A stretch of DNA of 64,000 nt from Allopontixanthobacter sediminis (GTDB lineage: Bacteria > Pseudomonadota > Alphaproteobacteria > Sphingomonadales > Sphingomonadaceae). Made by a program: the position numbers and the translations under genes. The stretch is from positions 310,001 to 374,000 of the forward strand of contig NZ_WTYL01000002.1 of NCBI RefSeq assembly GCF_009828115.1, read 5' to 3'. Positions 43,850 through 55,047 of the stretch are shown piece after piece. The first letter of the stretch is position 1, and each line of letters begins with the position of its first letter. Under the pieces are notes generated by a model. It was given only the letters and a program-made list of their open reading frames with translations. It ran no database searches and was not told where the DNA came from.

Positions 43850-46800
43850 ATGGGCAACACTGCGCCCCTGCGTTCGTTTGAAATCGGCCAGAAGATCGGC
43901 CTCTATGATCCGCGCAACGAACACGATGCGTGCGGCGTCGGCCTTGTCGCGCATATCAAGGGCGTAAAAAGCCATTCAATCGTAACCCAGGCGCTCGAGA
44001 TCCTGCACAATCTCGACCACCGCGGGGCGGTGGGTTCCGACCCGTTGCTGGGTGACGGCGCGGGTATCCTGCTGCAGATCCCCGATCCGCTGATCCGCAA
44101 ATGGGCGGACAACAGCGGCCATGCCCTGCCCGCACCTGGCGATTACGCAGTTGCCATGTGCTTCATGCCGCAGGACCAAGCCGCCCGGGATTTCGTGACC
44201 GAGCGGCTCGAAAAGTTCATCGCCAAGGAAGGTCAGCGGCTGATCGGCTGGCGCGAAGTGCCGGTCACTACCGATGGCCTCGGCAAGACCGTGCTCGCAT
44301 CGATGCCGGTGATGCGGCAGTGCATAGTCGCGCGCGGGGAGGACTGCGCCGACCAGGACGCGTTCGAGCGCAAGCTGATCGTGATTCGCAAGCAGACGCT
44401 CAACCCGCTGCAGGATCTCGCGGCAAAGCATGATCTGCCGGGTCTCGTCAGCATGTATATCCCGAGCTTTTCCAGCCGGACGATTGTCTACAAGGGCCTG
44501 CTGCTGGCGACGCAGGTCGGGTCTTTCTACGACGATTTGCGCGACCCTGACTGCATCAGCGCACTGGGCCTCGTGCACCAGCGTTTCTCGACCAACACTT
44601 TCCCGAGCTGGCGGTTGGCGCACCCCTTCCGCCTGATCGCACATAACGGCGAAATCAACACCGTTCGCGGCAATGTGAACTGGATGAACGCACGCCGCCG
44701 GACGATGGAATCCGAATTGCTCGGTCCTGATCTCGACAAGATGTGGCCGCTGATCCCGCACGGCCAGTCCGACACCGCCTGTCTCGACAACGCGCTCGAA
44801 CTGCTCCTGGCGGGCGGGTACAGCCTGGCCCACGCCATGATGATGCTGATGCCGGAAGCCTGGGCCAAGAACTCGCTGATGGACCCGGCGCGCAAGGCAT
44901 TTTACGAATATCACGCGGCGTTGATGGAACCGTGGGACGGCCCCGCTGCGGTAGCGTTCACCGACGGCCGCCAGATCGGCGCGACGCTGGACCGCAACGG
45001 CCTGCGCCCTGCACGATTCTGCGTCACCAAGGACGATCTGGTGTGCCTCGCATCGGAAAGCGGCGTGTTGCCGTTCGCCGAAGAGGATATCATCCGCAAG
45101 TGGCGCCTCCAGCCGGGGCGGATGCTGCTGATCGACCTCGAACAGGGCCGGATCATCGAGGACGAGGAACTGAAGGCCGACCTTGCGGAGGCGGAGCCGT
45201 ATGCGAAGTGGCTCGACCAGGCGCAGTACAAGCTGGAAGACCTCGAGCATCTCGATCTCGAATATTCCGAAGTGCCCGAACACAGCACCCAGCTGCTCCA
45301 GCGGCAGCAGGCGTTCGGCTATACGCAGGAAGACGTCAGCAAATTCCTCGAGCCGATGGCGTCGCTGGGCGAGGACCCGATCGGGTCGATGGGTACCGAT
45401 ACGCCGATTGCCGTCCTGTCGGGTCGCAGCCGTCTGCTGTACGACTATTTCAAGCAGAACTTCGCGCAGGTGACCAATCCGCCGATCGATCCGATCCGCG
45501 AAGAACTGGTGATGAGCCTGCTGTCGATGATCGGCCCCCGCCCCAATTTGCTGGGCCGCGATGCCGGCACGCATAAACGGCTGGAAGTCAGCCAGCCGAT
45601 CCTGACCAACCAGGACCTGGCGAAAATCCGCTCGGTCGAAAGCAGCCTCGACGGCGCGTTCCGCACCGAAACGATCGACATTACCTGGAAAGCCTCCAAG
45701 GGCGCCAAGGGGCTGTCGTTTGCGCTCAAGGAAATGTGTTGGGCCGCGACCGAAGCGGTGCTGCAGGATCACAACATCCTGGTCCTCTCCGACCGGGCGC
45801 AGAGCGAGGACCGGATTCCGATCCCCGCCGCGCTCGCCACCGCTGCCGTCCATCATCATCTCGTCCGCCAGGGCCTGCGGATGCAGACCGGGCTGGTCGT
45901 CGAAACCGGCGAAGCGCGCGAGGTGCACCATTTCTGCGTTCTGGCGGGTTACGGCGCGGAAGCGATCAACCCCTACCTCGCCTTCGAGACGCTGGACCAG
46001 TTGCGCGAGCTGAAATACCCCGACCTCACCGCCAAGGACGTCGAGAAAAACTACATCAAGGCCGTCGGCAAGGGCATCCTCAAGGTCATGTCCAAGATGG
46101 GCATCTCGACCTACCAGAGCTATTGCGGCGCGCAGATCTTCGACGCGGTCGGCCTCAGCAGCAAGTTCGTGGACACCTATTTCACCGGCACCGCGACCAC
46201 CATCGAGGGCGTCGGGCTGCTCGAAGTGGCGGAAGAAGCGGTAAGCCGCCATGCGGTCGCTTACGGCGATAACCCGCTCTACCGTTCGATGCTGGATGTC
46301 GGCGGGGTCTATCAATACCGCCTGCGCGGGGAAAACCATGCCTGGACCCCGGCCAACATCGCCGACCTGCAGCATGCCGTGCGCGGCAACAATCCCAAGA
46401 ACTACGCCGATTTCGCAAAATCGATCAACGATCAGGCGGAACGGCTATTGACCATTCGCGGGTTGATGGAACTGAAGCCCGCGAACGAACCGCTTGCCCT
46501 CGACGAGGTCGAACCGGCGGTGGAGATCGTCAAGCGGTTCAGCACCGGGGCGATGAGCTTCGGATCGATCAGCCGCGAAGCGCACACCACGCTGGCGGTG
46601 GCGATGAACCGCATCGGCGCGCGTTCCAACACCGGCGAAGGCGGCGAGGAAACCGACCGTTTCACTCCGCTGCCCAATGGCGATTCGATGCGTTCGGCGA
46701 TCAAGCAGGTCGCCAGCGGACGGTTCGGTGTAACGACCGAATATCTGGTCAATGCGGACGATATCCAGATCAAGATGGCGCAGGGTGCAAAACCCGGCGA

Positions 46801-48517
46801 AGGCGGTCAGTTGCCCGGCCACAAGGTCGACAAGATCATCGGCGCGGTGCGCCACGCGACTCCGGGCGTCGGCCTGATTTCGCCGCCGCCGCATCATGAC
46901 ATCTATTCGATCGAAGACCTTGCCCAGTTGATCCACGATCTCAAGAACGTGAACCGCACGGCGCGCATTTCGGTCAAGCTGGTGTCCGAAGTCGGCGTCG
47001 GCACGGTCGCCGCAGGCGTTTCCAAGGCGCGCGCGGACCATGTGACTATCTCTGGCTACGAAGGCGGCACCGGCGCATCGCCGCTGACCAGCCTGACCCA
47101 CGCGGGCAGCCCGTGGGAAATCGGCCTCGCCGAAACGCAACAGACACTGCTGCTCAACGATCTTCGCAGCCGGATCGCGGTACAGGTCGACGGCGGTCTG
47201 CGCACCGGGCGCGACGTGGCCATCGGCGCTTTGCTGGGCGCGGATGAATTCGGCTTCGCCACCGCCCCGCTGATCGCGGCGGGCTGCATCATGATGCGCA
47301 AATGCCATCTCAACACCTGCCCGGTCGGCGTGGCGACGCAGGACCCGGTGCTGCGCGCCCGCTTCACCGGCCTGCCCGAACATGTGATCAACTACTTCTT
47401 CTTCGTGGCTGAAGAACTCCGCGAGATCATGGCAGAGATGGGCTTTGCGACCCTCGACGAGATGGTTGGCCGGGTGGACCGGATCGACATGCGCCGGGTC
47501 GACCGTCACTGGAAGGCTCAGGGCATCGACCTGACCCGCCTGCTCCATCAGGTCGACCTGCCCGAAGGAACCCCGATCCATCACACCATGAATCAGGAGC
47601 ACAATCTCGAAGGCGCGCTGGACAACGACCTGATCGCGGCGTGCCAGCCGGCGCTGCTGCACGGCGAACCGGTCCAGCTCAGCCGCGAAGTGCGCAACGT
47701 GAACCGCACGGTCGGCGCGATGCTGTCGGGGGAAATCGCCAAGGCATACGGCCACGCAGGGCTGAAGGCCGACACCATCCGGATCAATCTGAACGGGGTT
47801 GCGGGGCAGAGCTTCGGCGCGTGGCTCGCCTATGGTGTCACCCTCGACCTGACCGGCGACGCCAACGATTACGTCGGCAAAGGCCTGTCGGGTGGACGGA
47901 TCATCGTGCGCCAGCCGGACGGCGTTTCCCGGGATCCGACGCAGAACATCATCGTCGGCAACACCGTCCTTTACGGCGCGATCGCCGGCGAAGCCTATTT
48001 CGGCGGGGTCGCGGGCGAACGTTTCGCGGTGCGCAATTCCGGCGCGGTCGCGGTCGTGGAAGGCGCGGGCGACCATGCCTGCGAATACATGACCGGCGGC
48101 GTGGTCGCGGTGCTGGGTAGGACTGGGCGCAATTTCGCCGCGGGCATGTCCGGCGGGGTCGCCTATGTCTATGACGAGGCTGGAAATTTCGCCGATCTTT
48201 GCAACCAGGCACAAGTCGACCTGCTTCCGGTATCGGCTGTACCCGATGTCGAGGATGGCACCGGCCGGCCGCAGCAGCGCGGGCGCAGTGTTTCCGATGC
48301 CGGAATGGGCGACATGCTGCGTCACGACGCGGAGCGGCTAAAAGTGCTGGTGGAGCGCCACAAGCTGCATACCGGCAGCGCGCGGGCGACCTATATCCTC
48401 GACAATTGGGACGAATGCCTGCCGAAATTCGTCAAGATCATGCCGCGCGACTACGCCGCTGCGCTCCGCCAGCTCGAAGCCGAGCGGGACGAAGCGGCAA
48501 CCGTGGCCGCAGAATAG
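43850..48517 (+). CDS. gltB: Glutamate synthase (NADPH) large subunit
   Basis: Main ammonium-assimilation enzyme partner of glutamine synthetase: glutamine plus 2-oxoglutarate to two glutamates. From ATG 43850 the protein has 1555 residues. The N-terminal Cys28 of CGVGLVAH is the amidotransferase nucleophile and is exposed by removal of the propeptide. The C-terminal half carries the FMN site and the 3Fe-4S cysteines in [21 protein letters not shown], and the GXGXG beta-helix region. A longer in-frame start at 43712 would lengthen the propeptide by 46 residues. gltD follows by 15 bp. Confidence 0.95.
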   Translation: MGNTAPLRSFEIGQKIGLYDPRNEHDACGVGLVAHIKGVKSHSIVTQALEILHNLDHRGAVGSDPLLGDGAGILLQIPDPLIRKWADNSGHALPAPGDYAVAMCFMPQDQAARDFVTERLEKFIAKEGQRLIGWREVPVTTDGLGKTVLASMPVMRQCIVARGEDCADQDAFERKLIVIRKQTLNPLQDLAAKHDLPGLVSMYIPSFSSRTIVYKGLLLATQVGSFYDDLRDPDCISALGLVHQRFSTNTFPSWRLAHPFRLIAHNGEINTVRGNVNWMNARRRTMESELLGPDLDKMWPLIPHGQSDTACLDNALELLLAGGYSLAHAMMMLMPEAWAKNSLMDPARKAFYEYHAALMEPWDGPAAVAFTDGRQIGATLDRNGLRPARFCVTKDDLVCLASESGVLPFAEEDIIRKWRLQPGRMLLIDLEQGRIIEDEELKADLAEAEPYAKWLDQAQYKLEDLEHLDLEYSEVPEHSTQLLQRQQAFGYTQEDVSKFLEPMASLGEDPIGSMGTDTPIAVLSGRSRLLYDYFKQNFAQVTNPPIDPIREELVMSLLSMIGPRPNLLGRDAGTHKRLEVSQPILTNQDLAKIRSVESSLDGAFRTETIDITWKASKGAKGLSFALKEMCWAATEAVLQDHNILVLSDRAQSEDRIPIPAALATAAVHHHLVRQGLRMQTGLVVETGEAREVHHFCVLAGYGAEAINPYLAFETLDQLRELKYPDLTAKDVEKNYIKAVGKGILKVMSKMGISTYQSYCGAQIFDAVGLSSKFVDTYFTGTATTIEGVGLLEVAEEAVSRHAVAYGDNPLYRSMLDVGGVYQYRLRGENHAWTPANIADLQHAVRGNNPKNYADFAKSINDQAERLLTIRGLMELKPANEPLALDEVEPAVEIVKRFSTGAMSFGSISREAHTTLAVAMNRIGARSNTGEGGEETDRFTPLPNGDSMRSAIKQVASGRFGVTTEYLVNADDIQIKMAQGAKPGEGGQLPGHKVDKIIGAVRHATPGVGLISPPPHHDIYSIEDLAQLIHDLKNVNRTARISVKLVSEVGVGTVAAGVSKARADHVTISGYEGGTGASPLTSLTHAGSPWEIGLAETQQTLLLNDLRSRIAVQVDGGLRTGRDVAIGALLGADEFGFATAPLIAAGCIMMRKCHLNTCPVGVATQDPVLRARFTGLPEHVINYFFFVAEELREIMAEMGFATLDEMVGRVDRIDMRRVDRHWKAQGIDLTRLLHQVDLPEGTPIHHTMNQEHNLEGALDNDLIAACQPALLHGEPVQLSREVRNVNRTVGAMLSGEIAKAYGHAGLKADTIRINLNGVAGQSFGAWLAYGVTLDLTGDANDYVGKGLSGGRIIVRQPDGVSRDPTQNIIVGNTVLYGAIAGEAYFGGVAGERFAVRNSGAVAVVEGAGDHACEYMTGGVVAVLGRTGRNFAAGMSGGVAYVYDEAGNFADLCNQAQVDLLPVSAVPDVEDGTGRPQQRGRSVSDAGMGDMLRHDAERLKVLVERHKLHTGSARATYILDNWDECLPKFVKIMPRDYAAALRQLEAERDEAATVAAE

Positions 48518-48532
48518 GACAGGACCCGACCG

Positions 48533-49969
48533 ATGGGCAAAGACACCGGATTTCTCGAAATCGACCGCAAGGACCGCGTCTATGCGGACCCGCAGGACCG
48601 CCTGAAGCATTACCGCGAGTTCGTTATCCCGCATGACGAACCGACACTGAAATTGCAGGCCGCGCGGTGCATGGACTGCGGCATCCCCTATTGTCACAAC
48701 GGCTGTCCGGTGAACAACATCATCCCGGAATGGAATGAACTGGTCTATCGCGGCGATTGGAAGAACGCGCTCGAAGTGCTGCATTCAACCAACAATTTTC
48801 CCGAATTCACCGGCCGCATCTGCCCCGCCCCGTGCGAGGCGGCGTGCGTGCTCAACATCGTCGATTCGCCGGTCACGATCAAAAGCATCGAATGCGCGAT
48901 TGTCGACCGCGGGTGGCAGGAAGACTGGATCAAGCCGCAGGTTCCCGCCCATCAGACCGGTAAATCGGTCGCGGTTGTGGGGTCCGGCCCGGCGGGGATG
49001 GCCTGCGCGCAGCAGCTCGCCCGCGCCGGCCACAAGGTCACCCTGTTCGAGAAGAACGACCGGGTCGGCGGATTGCTGCGGTACGGCATCCCCGACTTCA
49101 AGATGGAGAAGCACCTGATCAACCGCCGTGCGGTGCAGATGGAAGCGGAAGGCGTCACCTTCCGTACCTCGGCGGAAGTCGGCGTGGATATCTCCTTCAA
49201 GAGCCTGCAGGAAAATTTCGACGCCATCGTGTTGTCGGGCGGCGCGGAAGAAGCGCGGCCTCTGGAAATCCCCGGGGCGGAGCTTTCAGGCGTCCGGCTG
49301 GCGATGGAATTCCTGACCCAGCAGAACAAGCGCAACGCCGGCGACGACGAACTTCGTGCGGCGCCGCGCGGTTCGCTCACCGCGACGGGCAAGCATGTGA
49401 TCGTCATCGGCGGCGGCGACACCGGTTCCGACTGTGTCGGCACGTCGAACCGGCAGGGCGCGGCCAGCGTGACCCAGCTGGAAATCATGCCGCAGCCGCC
49501 GGAAAAGGAAGACAAGGCACTGACCTGGCCCGACTGGCCGCTGAAAATGCGCACCTCCTCCAGCCACGAAGAAGGCGCGGCTCGCGACTGGTCCGTGATG
49601 GCAAAACGGGTGATCGGAACGGACGGCGATGTCACCGGCCTCGAATGCGTCCGTCTGGCGTGGGACGGCGGTAGGATGCAGGAGGTCGAAGGCAGCAATT
49701 TCGTGCTCCCCGCCGACCTGGTGCTGCTCGCCATGGGCTTTACCGGCCCGAAGAAGCACGGACTGCTCGATCGGGCAGGCGTCGCCCTGACGGACCGCGG
49801 TGCAGTCGCCGCCAATGAGGATGATTACGCGACGAGCGAACCGGGTGTGTTCGCCTGCGGCGACATGCGGCGAGGGCAAAGCCTGGTGGTCTGGGCGATC
49901 CGCGAGGGCCGCCAATGCGCCCGGAGCGTCGACATGGCACTGATGGGGGCCAGCGAACTGCCGCGATAG
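48533..49969 (+). CDS. gltD: Glutamate synthase small subunit
   Basis: FAD and NADPH-binding partner of GltB, 478 residues. Two N-terminal iron-sulfur clusters are seen in [17 protein letters not shown] and [15 protein letters not shown] site: [22 protein letters not shown] site: [13 protein letters not shown]. The C-terminal [20 protein letters not shown] is the second FAD contact. It follows gltB by 15 bp in one operon. Confidence 0.95.
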   Translation: MGKDTGFLEIDRKDRVYADPQDRLKHYREFVIPHDEPTLKLQAARCMDCGIPYCHNGCPVNNIIPEWNELVYRGDWKNALEVLHSTNNFPEFTGRICPAPCEAACVLNIVDSPVTIKSIECAIVDRGWQEDWIKPQVPAHQTGKSVAVVGSGPAGMACAQQLARAGHKVTLFEKNDRVGGLLRYGIPDFKMEKHLINRRAVQMEAEGVTFRTSAEVGVDISFKSLQENFDAIVLSGGAEEARPLEIPGAELSGVRLAMEFLTQQNKRNAGDDELRAAPRGSLTATGKHVIVIGGGDTGSDCVGTSNRQGAASVTQLEIMPQPPEKEDKALTWPDWPLKMRTSSSHEEGAARDWSVMAKRVIGTDGDVTGLECVRLAWDGGRMQEVEGSNFVLPADLVLLAMGFTGPKKHGLLDRAGVALTDRGAVAANEDDYATSEPGVFACGDMRRGQSLVVWAIREGRQCARSVDMALMGASELPR

Positions 49970-50093
49970 GATCGCGTCAGACGCCACAGGGCGCGCAGTT
50001 GGTCAATCAAGTGCGGGGCTCTAACGGCCACGCTTTGCAGTGTCTCTGAGGATACGCTCGTGGTCATTCGCCGGTTAGCGCACGGAACCTATT

Positions 50094-50105
50094 GACACCG
50101 GTGTC
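50094..50105. promoter_or_regulatory. LacI-type operator 1, GACACCGGTGTC
   Basis: A perfect 12-bp palindrome with the central CG usual for LacI-family sites, preceded by TT to give TTGACA overlapping a possible -35 box. It sits 168 bp before the TonB receptor start. Confidence 0.6.
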
Positions 50106-50242
50106 TATACATGTCTTTTCTTCTGCGGGAGCCTTCACAGGTTGAGCAAAGGTGGCGTGTCGCCAGAGCCATCCGGAAAGCCATCTCACGAATTTTCGAT
50201 TTTCGATCAGTTATACAGAATCATAAAAACAGCCGGGCGAAA

Positions 50243-50258
50243 TTGACACCGGTATCAA
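50243..50258. promoter_or_regulatory. LacI-type operator 2, TTGACACCGGTATCAA
   Basis: A 16-bp palindrome with one mismatched pair, sharing GACACCGGT with operator 1. It lies just before the ribosome site of the TonB receptor, so binding would block transcription or the start. Two sites 151 bp apart could loop. No LacI-family gene is in the window. Confidence 0.6.
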
Positions 50259-50272
50259 GGGAGAGAGAAGCG

Positions 50273-52906
50273 ATGCGCAAGTTGTTGCTGGTGTGCAGTT
50301 CGGTCATGGCACTTTCGGTTGGTTCCCAAGCTGTTGCGCAGGATGCTCCGGCACCCTCAACCGTAGCGGACCCGGACGAGGCTTTGGTGGATGATGATGC
50401 GATTATCGTGTCCGGCATCCGCGCATCGCTGGCGAAAGCCGCCGACATCAAGCGAAATGCCGATCAGGTGGTCGATGTCATTACCGCTGAGGATGTCGGC
50501 AAACTGCCCGACGCCAACGTCGCAGAAGCCTTGCAACGCGTCACCGGGGTCCAGATCACCCGCGTCTTCGGCGAGGGCCAGGCGGTCAACATTCGCGGCC
50601 TCCAGCAAGTCCGTGTCGAAGTCGATGGTCGCACGCTTCTTGGCTTCTCCGCTCGCGTCTCGCCACCGGAAAACGACAATCTCGGCCGTTCATCCGGGCT
50701 CGATTCCGTCCCTTCTAGCCTGTTCGGCCGGCTGGAAGTGCGCAAGTCACCGCTCGCGAGCCAGGTAGAAGGCGGCCTTGGCGGCTCGGTCAATCTGGTC
50801 ACGCCCAAACCGTTCGATTTCCGCAAGCCAACCGTATCGGTCCGCGCCACGGGAACGTATTCTGCCGAATCGGAAAAGTTCGAACCGACGGTCACCGGAT
50901 TGTTCACCACGACTTTCGCCGATGGGAATATCGGCCTGCTGCTGTCAGGCGAATACCAGAAGCGCACGTCGAAATTGCAGCTGTTCGAACGCAACAACTG
51001 GCTTGAACGGCGTAATGGCGGCACTGAAACCTTGTTGGCACCGCTTCAGCTGCAATATGAAAATGTCGAGATCGACCGCTCGCGCATCGGCCTCAACGGA
51101 GCGCTCCAGTTCCGGATCGGCGACGACTTCGTGCTTACGGCCGATGGCCTCTATTCGAAGGTCGAGGCCGACCGCACGAACCAGGCGATCACCTTCTCCC
51201 TGCCAACCAGCTCCACCGCACTCATCATCCGCGACGCGGTGAACGAAGATGGCTACCTGGTTGCCGGCGAGGCCACTGGCCGGATACGCGTGCAGAACCA
51301 GCGGCGCGAAGACCCGACCGCCAACTACCTGTTCGGGCTCAACGGCAAATACGACAACGGCCGCCTGACTCTGGAAGGCGATGCCTATTACAGCCGGGGA
51401 ACGTTGCGCCAGAAGATCGAAGTCGTCGTTCTCGACAGTCTGACCGGCGTGATCGGAAACTACGATTTCCGCGGCGGGCCGGTGCCAAGCCTGACCCTGG
51501 AACGGCCAGCCGGGACCGCGTTCGATCCGAACAATCCCGCCAATTACGTCATCCCCACTTCGGGCACATTGACGCTGCGAGCCAACCTGCTCCCGGCCAA
51601 TCTCGAAGAATACACCGGTAAATTCGATGTGGGTTACGAATTCGATGGCGGTGTCAGCCTGCGGGCCGGGGTCCGCTATGTCGACTTGCGGGCCGATTCG
51701 GATTCCTATCGCAGCCGCGGGCTGGCGACACGCGCGGAACTGGAACCCTTTGCCGTGCCGGGCGATCCCGATTTCCTTGGCGGGATCGACGGAAATTTCC
51801 CGCGCGAGTTCTTCACCTATTTCCCCGATCCCGATTTCCTGATCCCGCGTGTGTTAGCCACCGAACCTCCTTTGGCAAGCGAGGAAGCCAGCCCCAACGG
51901 CTATCGCCGAAACGCGTCGCGTGATTACGACCTGCAGGAAAAGACGCTCAGCGGGTACGTCATGTTCGATGCCGAGGGCGAATTGTTCGGCCGTCCCGCC
52001 AGAGCAAATGCGGGCGTGCGAATCTCCGCGACCGATTTCACCGTCGACACCTTTTCGCTGATCAACAATATCCCGGTGCTGACCACCGACACCAACAAAT
52101 ACACCAACGTGCTGCCGAGCGCCAATCTGGTGGTCAACGTTACCGATGACTTCCTGGTCCGGGTGTCGGCATCCCAGACGATCCAGCGCGCGGGTCTGGC
52201 CGATCTGGCGCCAAGCACCTTCATCAATCCGACCAACCTCACCTCGGGCGGCGGCAACGCCCAGCTCACCCCGCCGATTTCGTCCAACCTGGACTTGTCG
52301 ATGGAATACTACACCGGCGGAAGTTCGCTGATTTCCGGCGCGCTGTTCTACAAGGACGTCGAAGATTTCATTGCTACCGGTACGATAGAGGAAACGCTGA
52401 CGATCGATGGCAACACCGATGTCTACCAGACCTCCCGCCCGTTCAACATCGCGTCGGCCAAGGTGCGGGGTTTCGAGGTCGGTGTGACCCAGTTCTTCGA
52501 CTTCCTGCCGGCACCTTTCAACGGCTTCGGCATCATTGCGAACTACACCTATGCCGACAGCGAAGACAGCAACGGGTTCCCGCTGGTGGCGACATCCAAG
52601 CACAGCTACAACCTGGTCGGACTGTTCGAGAAGGGTCCGGTTTCGGCCCGTATCGCGTATAATTGGCGCGACGATGCGGTGTTCGAATTCACCCAGGACC
52701 GACCCAGCGTAATTGCCGCGCGGTCGCAGCTCGATGCCCAGCTCGGGATCGACCTGACCAAGCGAATAGGCCTTTCGTTCCAGGCGCAGAATATTTTGCC
52801 GAAGGATTCCGCTACGGTCGAGATCAGCAATTTCAATCCGACCGCGATCAACAGCTATGCGCTGTCCGAAAGCCGCTATTCTGTCGGAGTACGCGCCAAG
52901 TTCTGA
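50273..52906 (+). CDS. TonB-dependent outer-membrane receptor
   Basis: An 877-residue outer-membrane channel that imports a bulky substrate with energy from TonB. A signal peptide ends about residue 23 (AVAQDA). The plug domain runs from IIVSGIRASLAKAADIKRNADQ with GKLPDANVAEALQRVTGVQI, then the beta-barrel ends in SRYSVGVRAKF with the terminal Phe. Its plug resembles sphingomonad and xanthomonad receptors for carbohydrates. With the two LacI-type operators upstream, an oligosaccharide substrate is likely. The start ATG 50273 is preceded by gggagag. No transporter or glycosidase gene is next to it. Confidence 0.92.
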   Translation: MRKLLLVCSSVMALSVGSQAVAQDAPAPSTVADPDEALVDDDAIIVSGIRASLAKAADIKRNADQVVDVITAEDVGKLPDANVAEALQRVTGVQITRVFGEGQAVNIRGLQQVRVEVDGRTLLGFSARVSPPENDNLGRSSGLDSVPSSLFGRLEVRKSPLASQVEGGLGGSVNLVTPKPFDFRKPTVSVRATGTYSAESEKFEPTVTGLFTTTFADGNIGLLLSGEYQKRTSKLQLFERNNWLERRNGGTETLLAPLQLQYENVEIDRSRIGLNGALQFRIGDDFVLTADGLYSKVEADRTNQAITFSLPTSSTALIIRDAVNEDGYLVAGEATGRIRVQNQRREDPTANYLFGLNGKYDNGRLTLEGDAYYSRGTLRQKIEVVVLDSLTGVIGNYDFRGGPVPSLTLERPAGTAFDPNNPANYVIPTSGTLTLRANLLPANLEEYTGKFDVGYEFDGGVSLRAGVRYVDLRADSDSYRSRGLATRAELEPFAVPGDPDFLGGIDGNFPREFFTYFPDPDFLIPRVLATEPPLASEEASPNGYRRNASRDYDLQEKTLSGYVMFDAEGELFGRPARANAGVRISATDFTVDTFSLINNIPVLTTDTNKYTNVLPSANLVVNVTDDFLVRVSASQTIQRAGLADLAPSTFINPTNLTSGGGNAQLTPPISSNLDLSMEYYTGGSSLISGALFYKDVEDFIATGTIEETLTIDGNTDVYQTSRPFNIASAKVRGFEVGVTQFFDFLPAPFNGFGIIANYTYADSEDSNGFPLVATSKHSYNLVGLFEKGPVSARIAYNWRDDAVFEFTQDRPSVIAARSQLDAQLGIDLTKRIGLSFQAQNILPKDSATVEISNFNPTAINSYALSESRYSVGVRAKF

Positions 52907-52929
52907 TTGCCCTGCGGGTTGCCGGGCAT

Positions 52930-52967
52930 GGCCGCCGTCCCCCCCCCCCCCTGGAGCGGCGGCCTTT
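52930..52967 (+). terminator. Terminator of the TonB receptor with a C13 loop
   Basis: A stem GGCCGCCG/CGGCGGCC (52930-52937 with 52957-52964), with a loop containing thirteen C in a row (52939-52951), followed by TTTGCTTT. The C tract is unusual; it may vary in length by slippage. Confidence 0.7.
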
Positions 52968-52970
52968 GCT

Positions 52971-53666
52971 TTATCGGTGTGGTGCCGACCAATCGACAGC
53001 GCCGCGGCCGTTCGCTTCAAGAAACGCGTTGGCGCGGCTGAAGGGCTTCGACCCGAAGAAGCCGCGATGGGCGGACAGCGGACTGGGATGGACGGATTTC
53101 AGCACGAGGTGCGGTCCGCCCTGCGCCAGTTCCGGAATGCGCTCCGCCTTGGCCTGTGCGTGATTGCCCCACAGGATGAACACGCTTGGCTCGGTGCGGG
53201 CTGCAGCCGCTGCCACGGCGGCGTCGGTAATGGCTTCCCAGCCGCGCCGGGCATGGCTACCAGCCTGACCCGCCTCGACCGTCAGCGAGGTGTTCAGCAA
53301 CAGGACGCCCCGGCGGGCCCAATGATCCAGATTTCCGTGTGCCGGGCGCTCGATGCCGAGGTCGAGCGCCAATTCCTTGTAGATGTTGACCAGCGAGGGC
53401 GGCATCTTCGCTTCTTCCGGCACAGAAAAAGCCAGGCCGTGCGCTTGCCCGGGCCCGTGATACGGATCCTGACCTAGAATGACGACCTTCACCGCGCCCA
53501 GCGGGGTCAGGTCGAACGCCCTCATGCGTTGGCCGCGCGGCGGGAATATCGGCTTGCCTGCCGCTTCCTCCGCCGCCAACCAGTCAGCCAACCGGTGCGC
53601 TTGCGGTGCGGCCAGCGCGGGTGCCAGCGCATGGCGCCAGCTTTCAGGGACGGGATCATCGGCCAT
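52971..53666 (-). CDS. ung: Uracil-DNA glycosylase
   Basis: Removes uracil from DNA; 231 residues, family 1. Motif A GQDPYHGPGQAHGLAFSV has the catalytic Asp, and the uracil-binding loop is HPSPLSAHRGFFGSKPF with the catalytic His. LLLNTSLTVEAGQAGSH is the family's active-site wall. It is convergent with the TonB receptor and divergent from the RNase D-like gene. The product is complete. Confidence 0.96.
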   Translation of the reverse strand: MADDPVPESWRHALAPALAAPQAHRLADWLAAEEAAGKPIFPPRGQRMRAFDLTPLGAVKVVILGQDPYHGPGQAHGLAFSVPEEAKMPPSLVNIYKELALDLGIERPAHGNLDHWARRGVLLLNTSLTVEAGQAGSHARRGWEAITDAAVAAAAARTEPSVFILWGNHAQAKAERIPELAQGGPHLVLKSVHPSPLSAHRGFFGSKPFSRANAFLEANGRGAVDWSAPHR

Positions 53667-53745
53667 CCTGCCTCCCTAACCGCGGCGCGTCGGCACCACC
53701 AGCTAGCACTTCCCCTCTTTCCCCAATCCGCCTAAGGCACCCGGC

Positions 53746-54363
53746 ATGGCAGTATATTTTCATGAAGAAGACCTCCCCGAAGGCGTGCTTGCGCCCGGCC
53801 CGGTCGCCGTCGACACCGAGACCATGGGTCTGGTCACGCCGCGCGACCGGCTGTGCCTGGTGCAGATCAGCGATGGCGGCGGGGATGAACATCTCGTCCG
53901 GTTCAATGTCGGCAGTGCCTATGATGCGCCAAACCTGAAGGCGGTGCTGGCGGATCCTGCGCGGATCAAGCTGTATCACTTCGCGCGGTTCGATCTGGCT
54001 GCAATCGCGCATTACCTCGGGGTGCAGGCCACACCGGTGTTCTGCACCAAGATCGCCAGCAAGCTGACCCGGACCTATACCGATCGGCATGGCCTCAAAA
54101 ATCTGGTCAACGAACTGCTCGGCGCGGAGATTTCCAAGCAGCAGCAAAGCTCCGACTGGGGCGCGGCTGAAATCAACGAGGCGCAGCGCGATTACGCGGC
54201 GTCGGACGTGCGCTTTCTCCATCGGCTGAAAGACATTCTCGAAGTTCGCCTCGAACGCGAAGGGCGGACCGCCATGGCGCAGGCCTGCTTCGATTTCCTG
54301 CCTGCCCGCGCCGCGCTCGATTTGGCCGGTTGGGCGGAACACGATATATTCAGCCATATGTAA
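53746..54363 (+). CDS. 3'-5' exonuclease, RNase D-like (DEDDy)
   Basis: A 205-residue, single-domain exonuclease. ExoI motif VDTETMGLV, ExoII motif HFARFDLAAI, and ExoIII DYAASDVRFL form the DEDDy set. It lacks the HRDC domains of full RNase D, so it may act as a tRNA or DNA trimmer. It is followed by lptC on the same strand after 24 bp, and the pair may be co-transcribed. This arrangement before lptC is familiar in sphingomonads. Confidence 0.88.
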   Translation: MAVYFHEEDLPEGVLAPGPVAVDTETMGLVTPRDRLCLVQISDGGGDEHLVRFNVGSAYDAPNLKAVLADPARIKLYHFARFDLAAIAHYLGVQATPVFCTKIASKLTRTYTDRHGLKNLVNELLGAEISKQQQSSDWGAAEINEAQRDYAASDVRFLHRLKDILEVRLEREGRTAMAQACFDFLPARAALDLAGWAEHDIFSHM

Positions 54364-54387
54364 CCCGGCGAAGCCCACACGAATGTC

Positions 54388-55047
54388 ATGAGTGCCCGAA
54401 TTGAAACCAGCGAAGCTAGGCAATTGCGCTCCCGGCGCCAGGGCTTTGCTGCGCCCGGCGGTTCGCATGACCGGCTGGTCGGCTTTCTCGCCCGGGTACT
54501 GCCCATGGCGGTCGGGGTGCTGGCGGCGTTCATGGTTATCACCCCGCTGTCCCCGCGTGGCGAAGTCAGTTTCCTGCTCGATCGGAGCAAGGTGGCGATG
54601 ATCGACGAACGGCTTCGGGTCGATAACGCCATGTACCGCGGCAAGGACAATGAGGGGCAGCCATTTTCCCTCACCGCCGGGGAGGCCGTCCAGCGTTCGG
54701 GCGTGGAAGGGATCGTGCGGATGCGCGACCTGGTCGCGCGAATCCTGCTGCCGGAAGGGCTCGCGCGCATTCGCGCCGAAGGCGGTAGCTTCGATATCTC
54801 CGAGGATGTGGTAAAGGTGAACGGACCGCTGACACTGACCGCCGCGGATGGTTATAACATGGTCGCGAATGGCGTCTCGATTGACCTGCAGTCCAAGCAG
54901 GTGGTCGGTGCGGGCGGCGTTTCCGGCAGCGTCCCGGCGGGCACTTTTTCAGCCAACCGGCTCGAGGCGGACCTTCCCGCGCGGACGGTGACGCTGGAAG
55001 GAAATGCGAAAATGAAGATGATCCCCGGTAAGCTGAGGATGCCGTAA
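54388..55047 (+). CDS. lptC: LPS export protein LptC
   Basis: Bitopic inner-membrane protein bridging the LptBFG transporter and LptA. The 219-residue protein has one N-terminal membrane helix (about 35-55, FLARVLPMAVGVLAAFMV) and then the beta-jellyroll region with repeated strands (SFDISEDVVKVNGPLTLTAA and AGTFSANRLEADL). Its stop overlaps lptA by one base (TAATG). lptB is not next to it. Confidence 0.85.
   Translation: MSARIETSEARQLRSRRQGFAAPGGSHDRLVGFLARVLPMAVGVLAAFMVITPLSPRGEVSFLLDRSKVAMIDERLRVDNAMYRGKDNEGQPFSLTAGEAVQRSGVEGIVRMRDLVARILLPEGLARIRAEGGSFDISEDVVKVNGPLTLTAADGYNMVANGVSIDLQSKQVVGAGGVSGSVPAGTFSANRLEADLPARTVTLEGNAKMKMIPGKLRMP

Larger units (their letters stand above)
49970..50272. 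promoter_or_regulatory. gltD-TonB receptor intergenic region
   Basis: 303 bp without a gene. It contains two palindromic operators (50094-50105, and 50243-50258) ahead of the TonB receptor, centred 151 bp apart. The rest, including the AT-rich stretch around 50190-50230, shows nothing else I can name. Confidence 0.6.

Noticed and set aside
43976-46375. 799-codon open frame on the minus strand inside gltB
   Set aside because: Antisense to a well-recognised gltB. Long antisense frames are common in GC-rich genes, and the product has His/Arg/Gln-rich composition with no known domain.
46445-48325. 626-codon open frame on the minus strand inside gltB
   Set aside because: Same reason: mirror frame of gltB with atypical composition.
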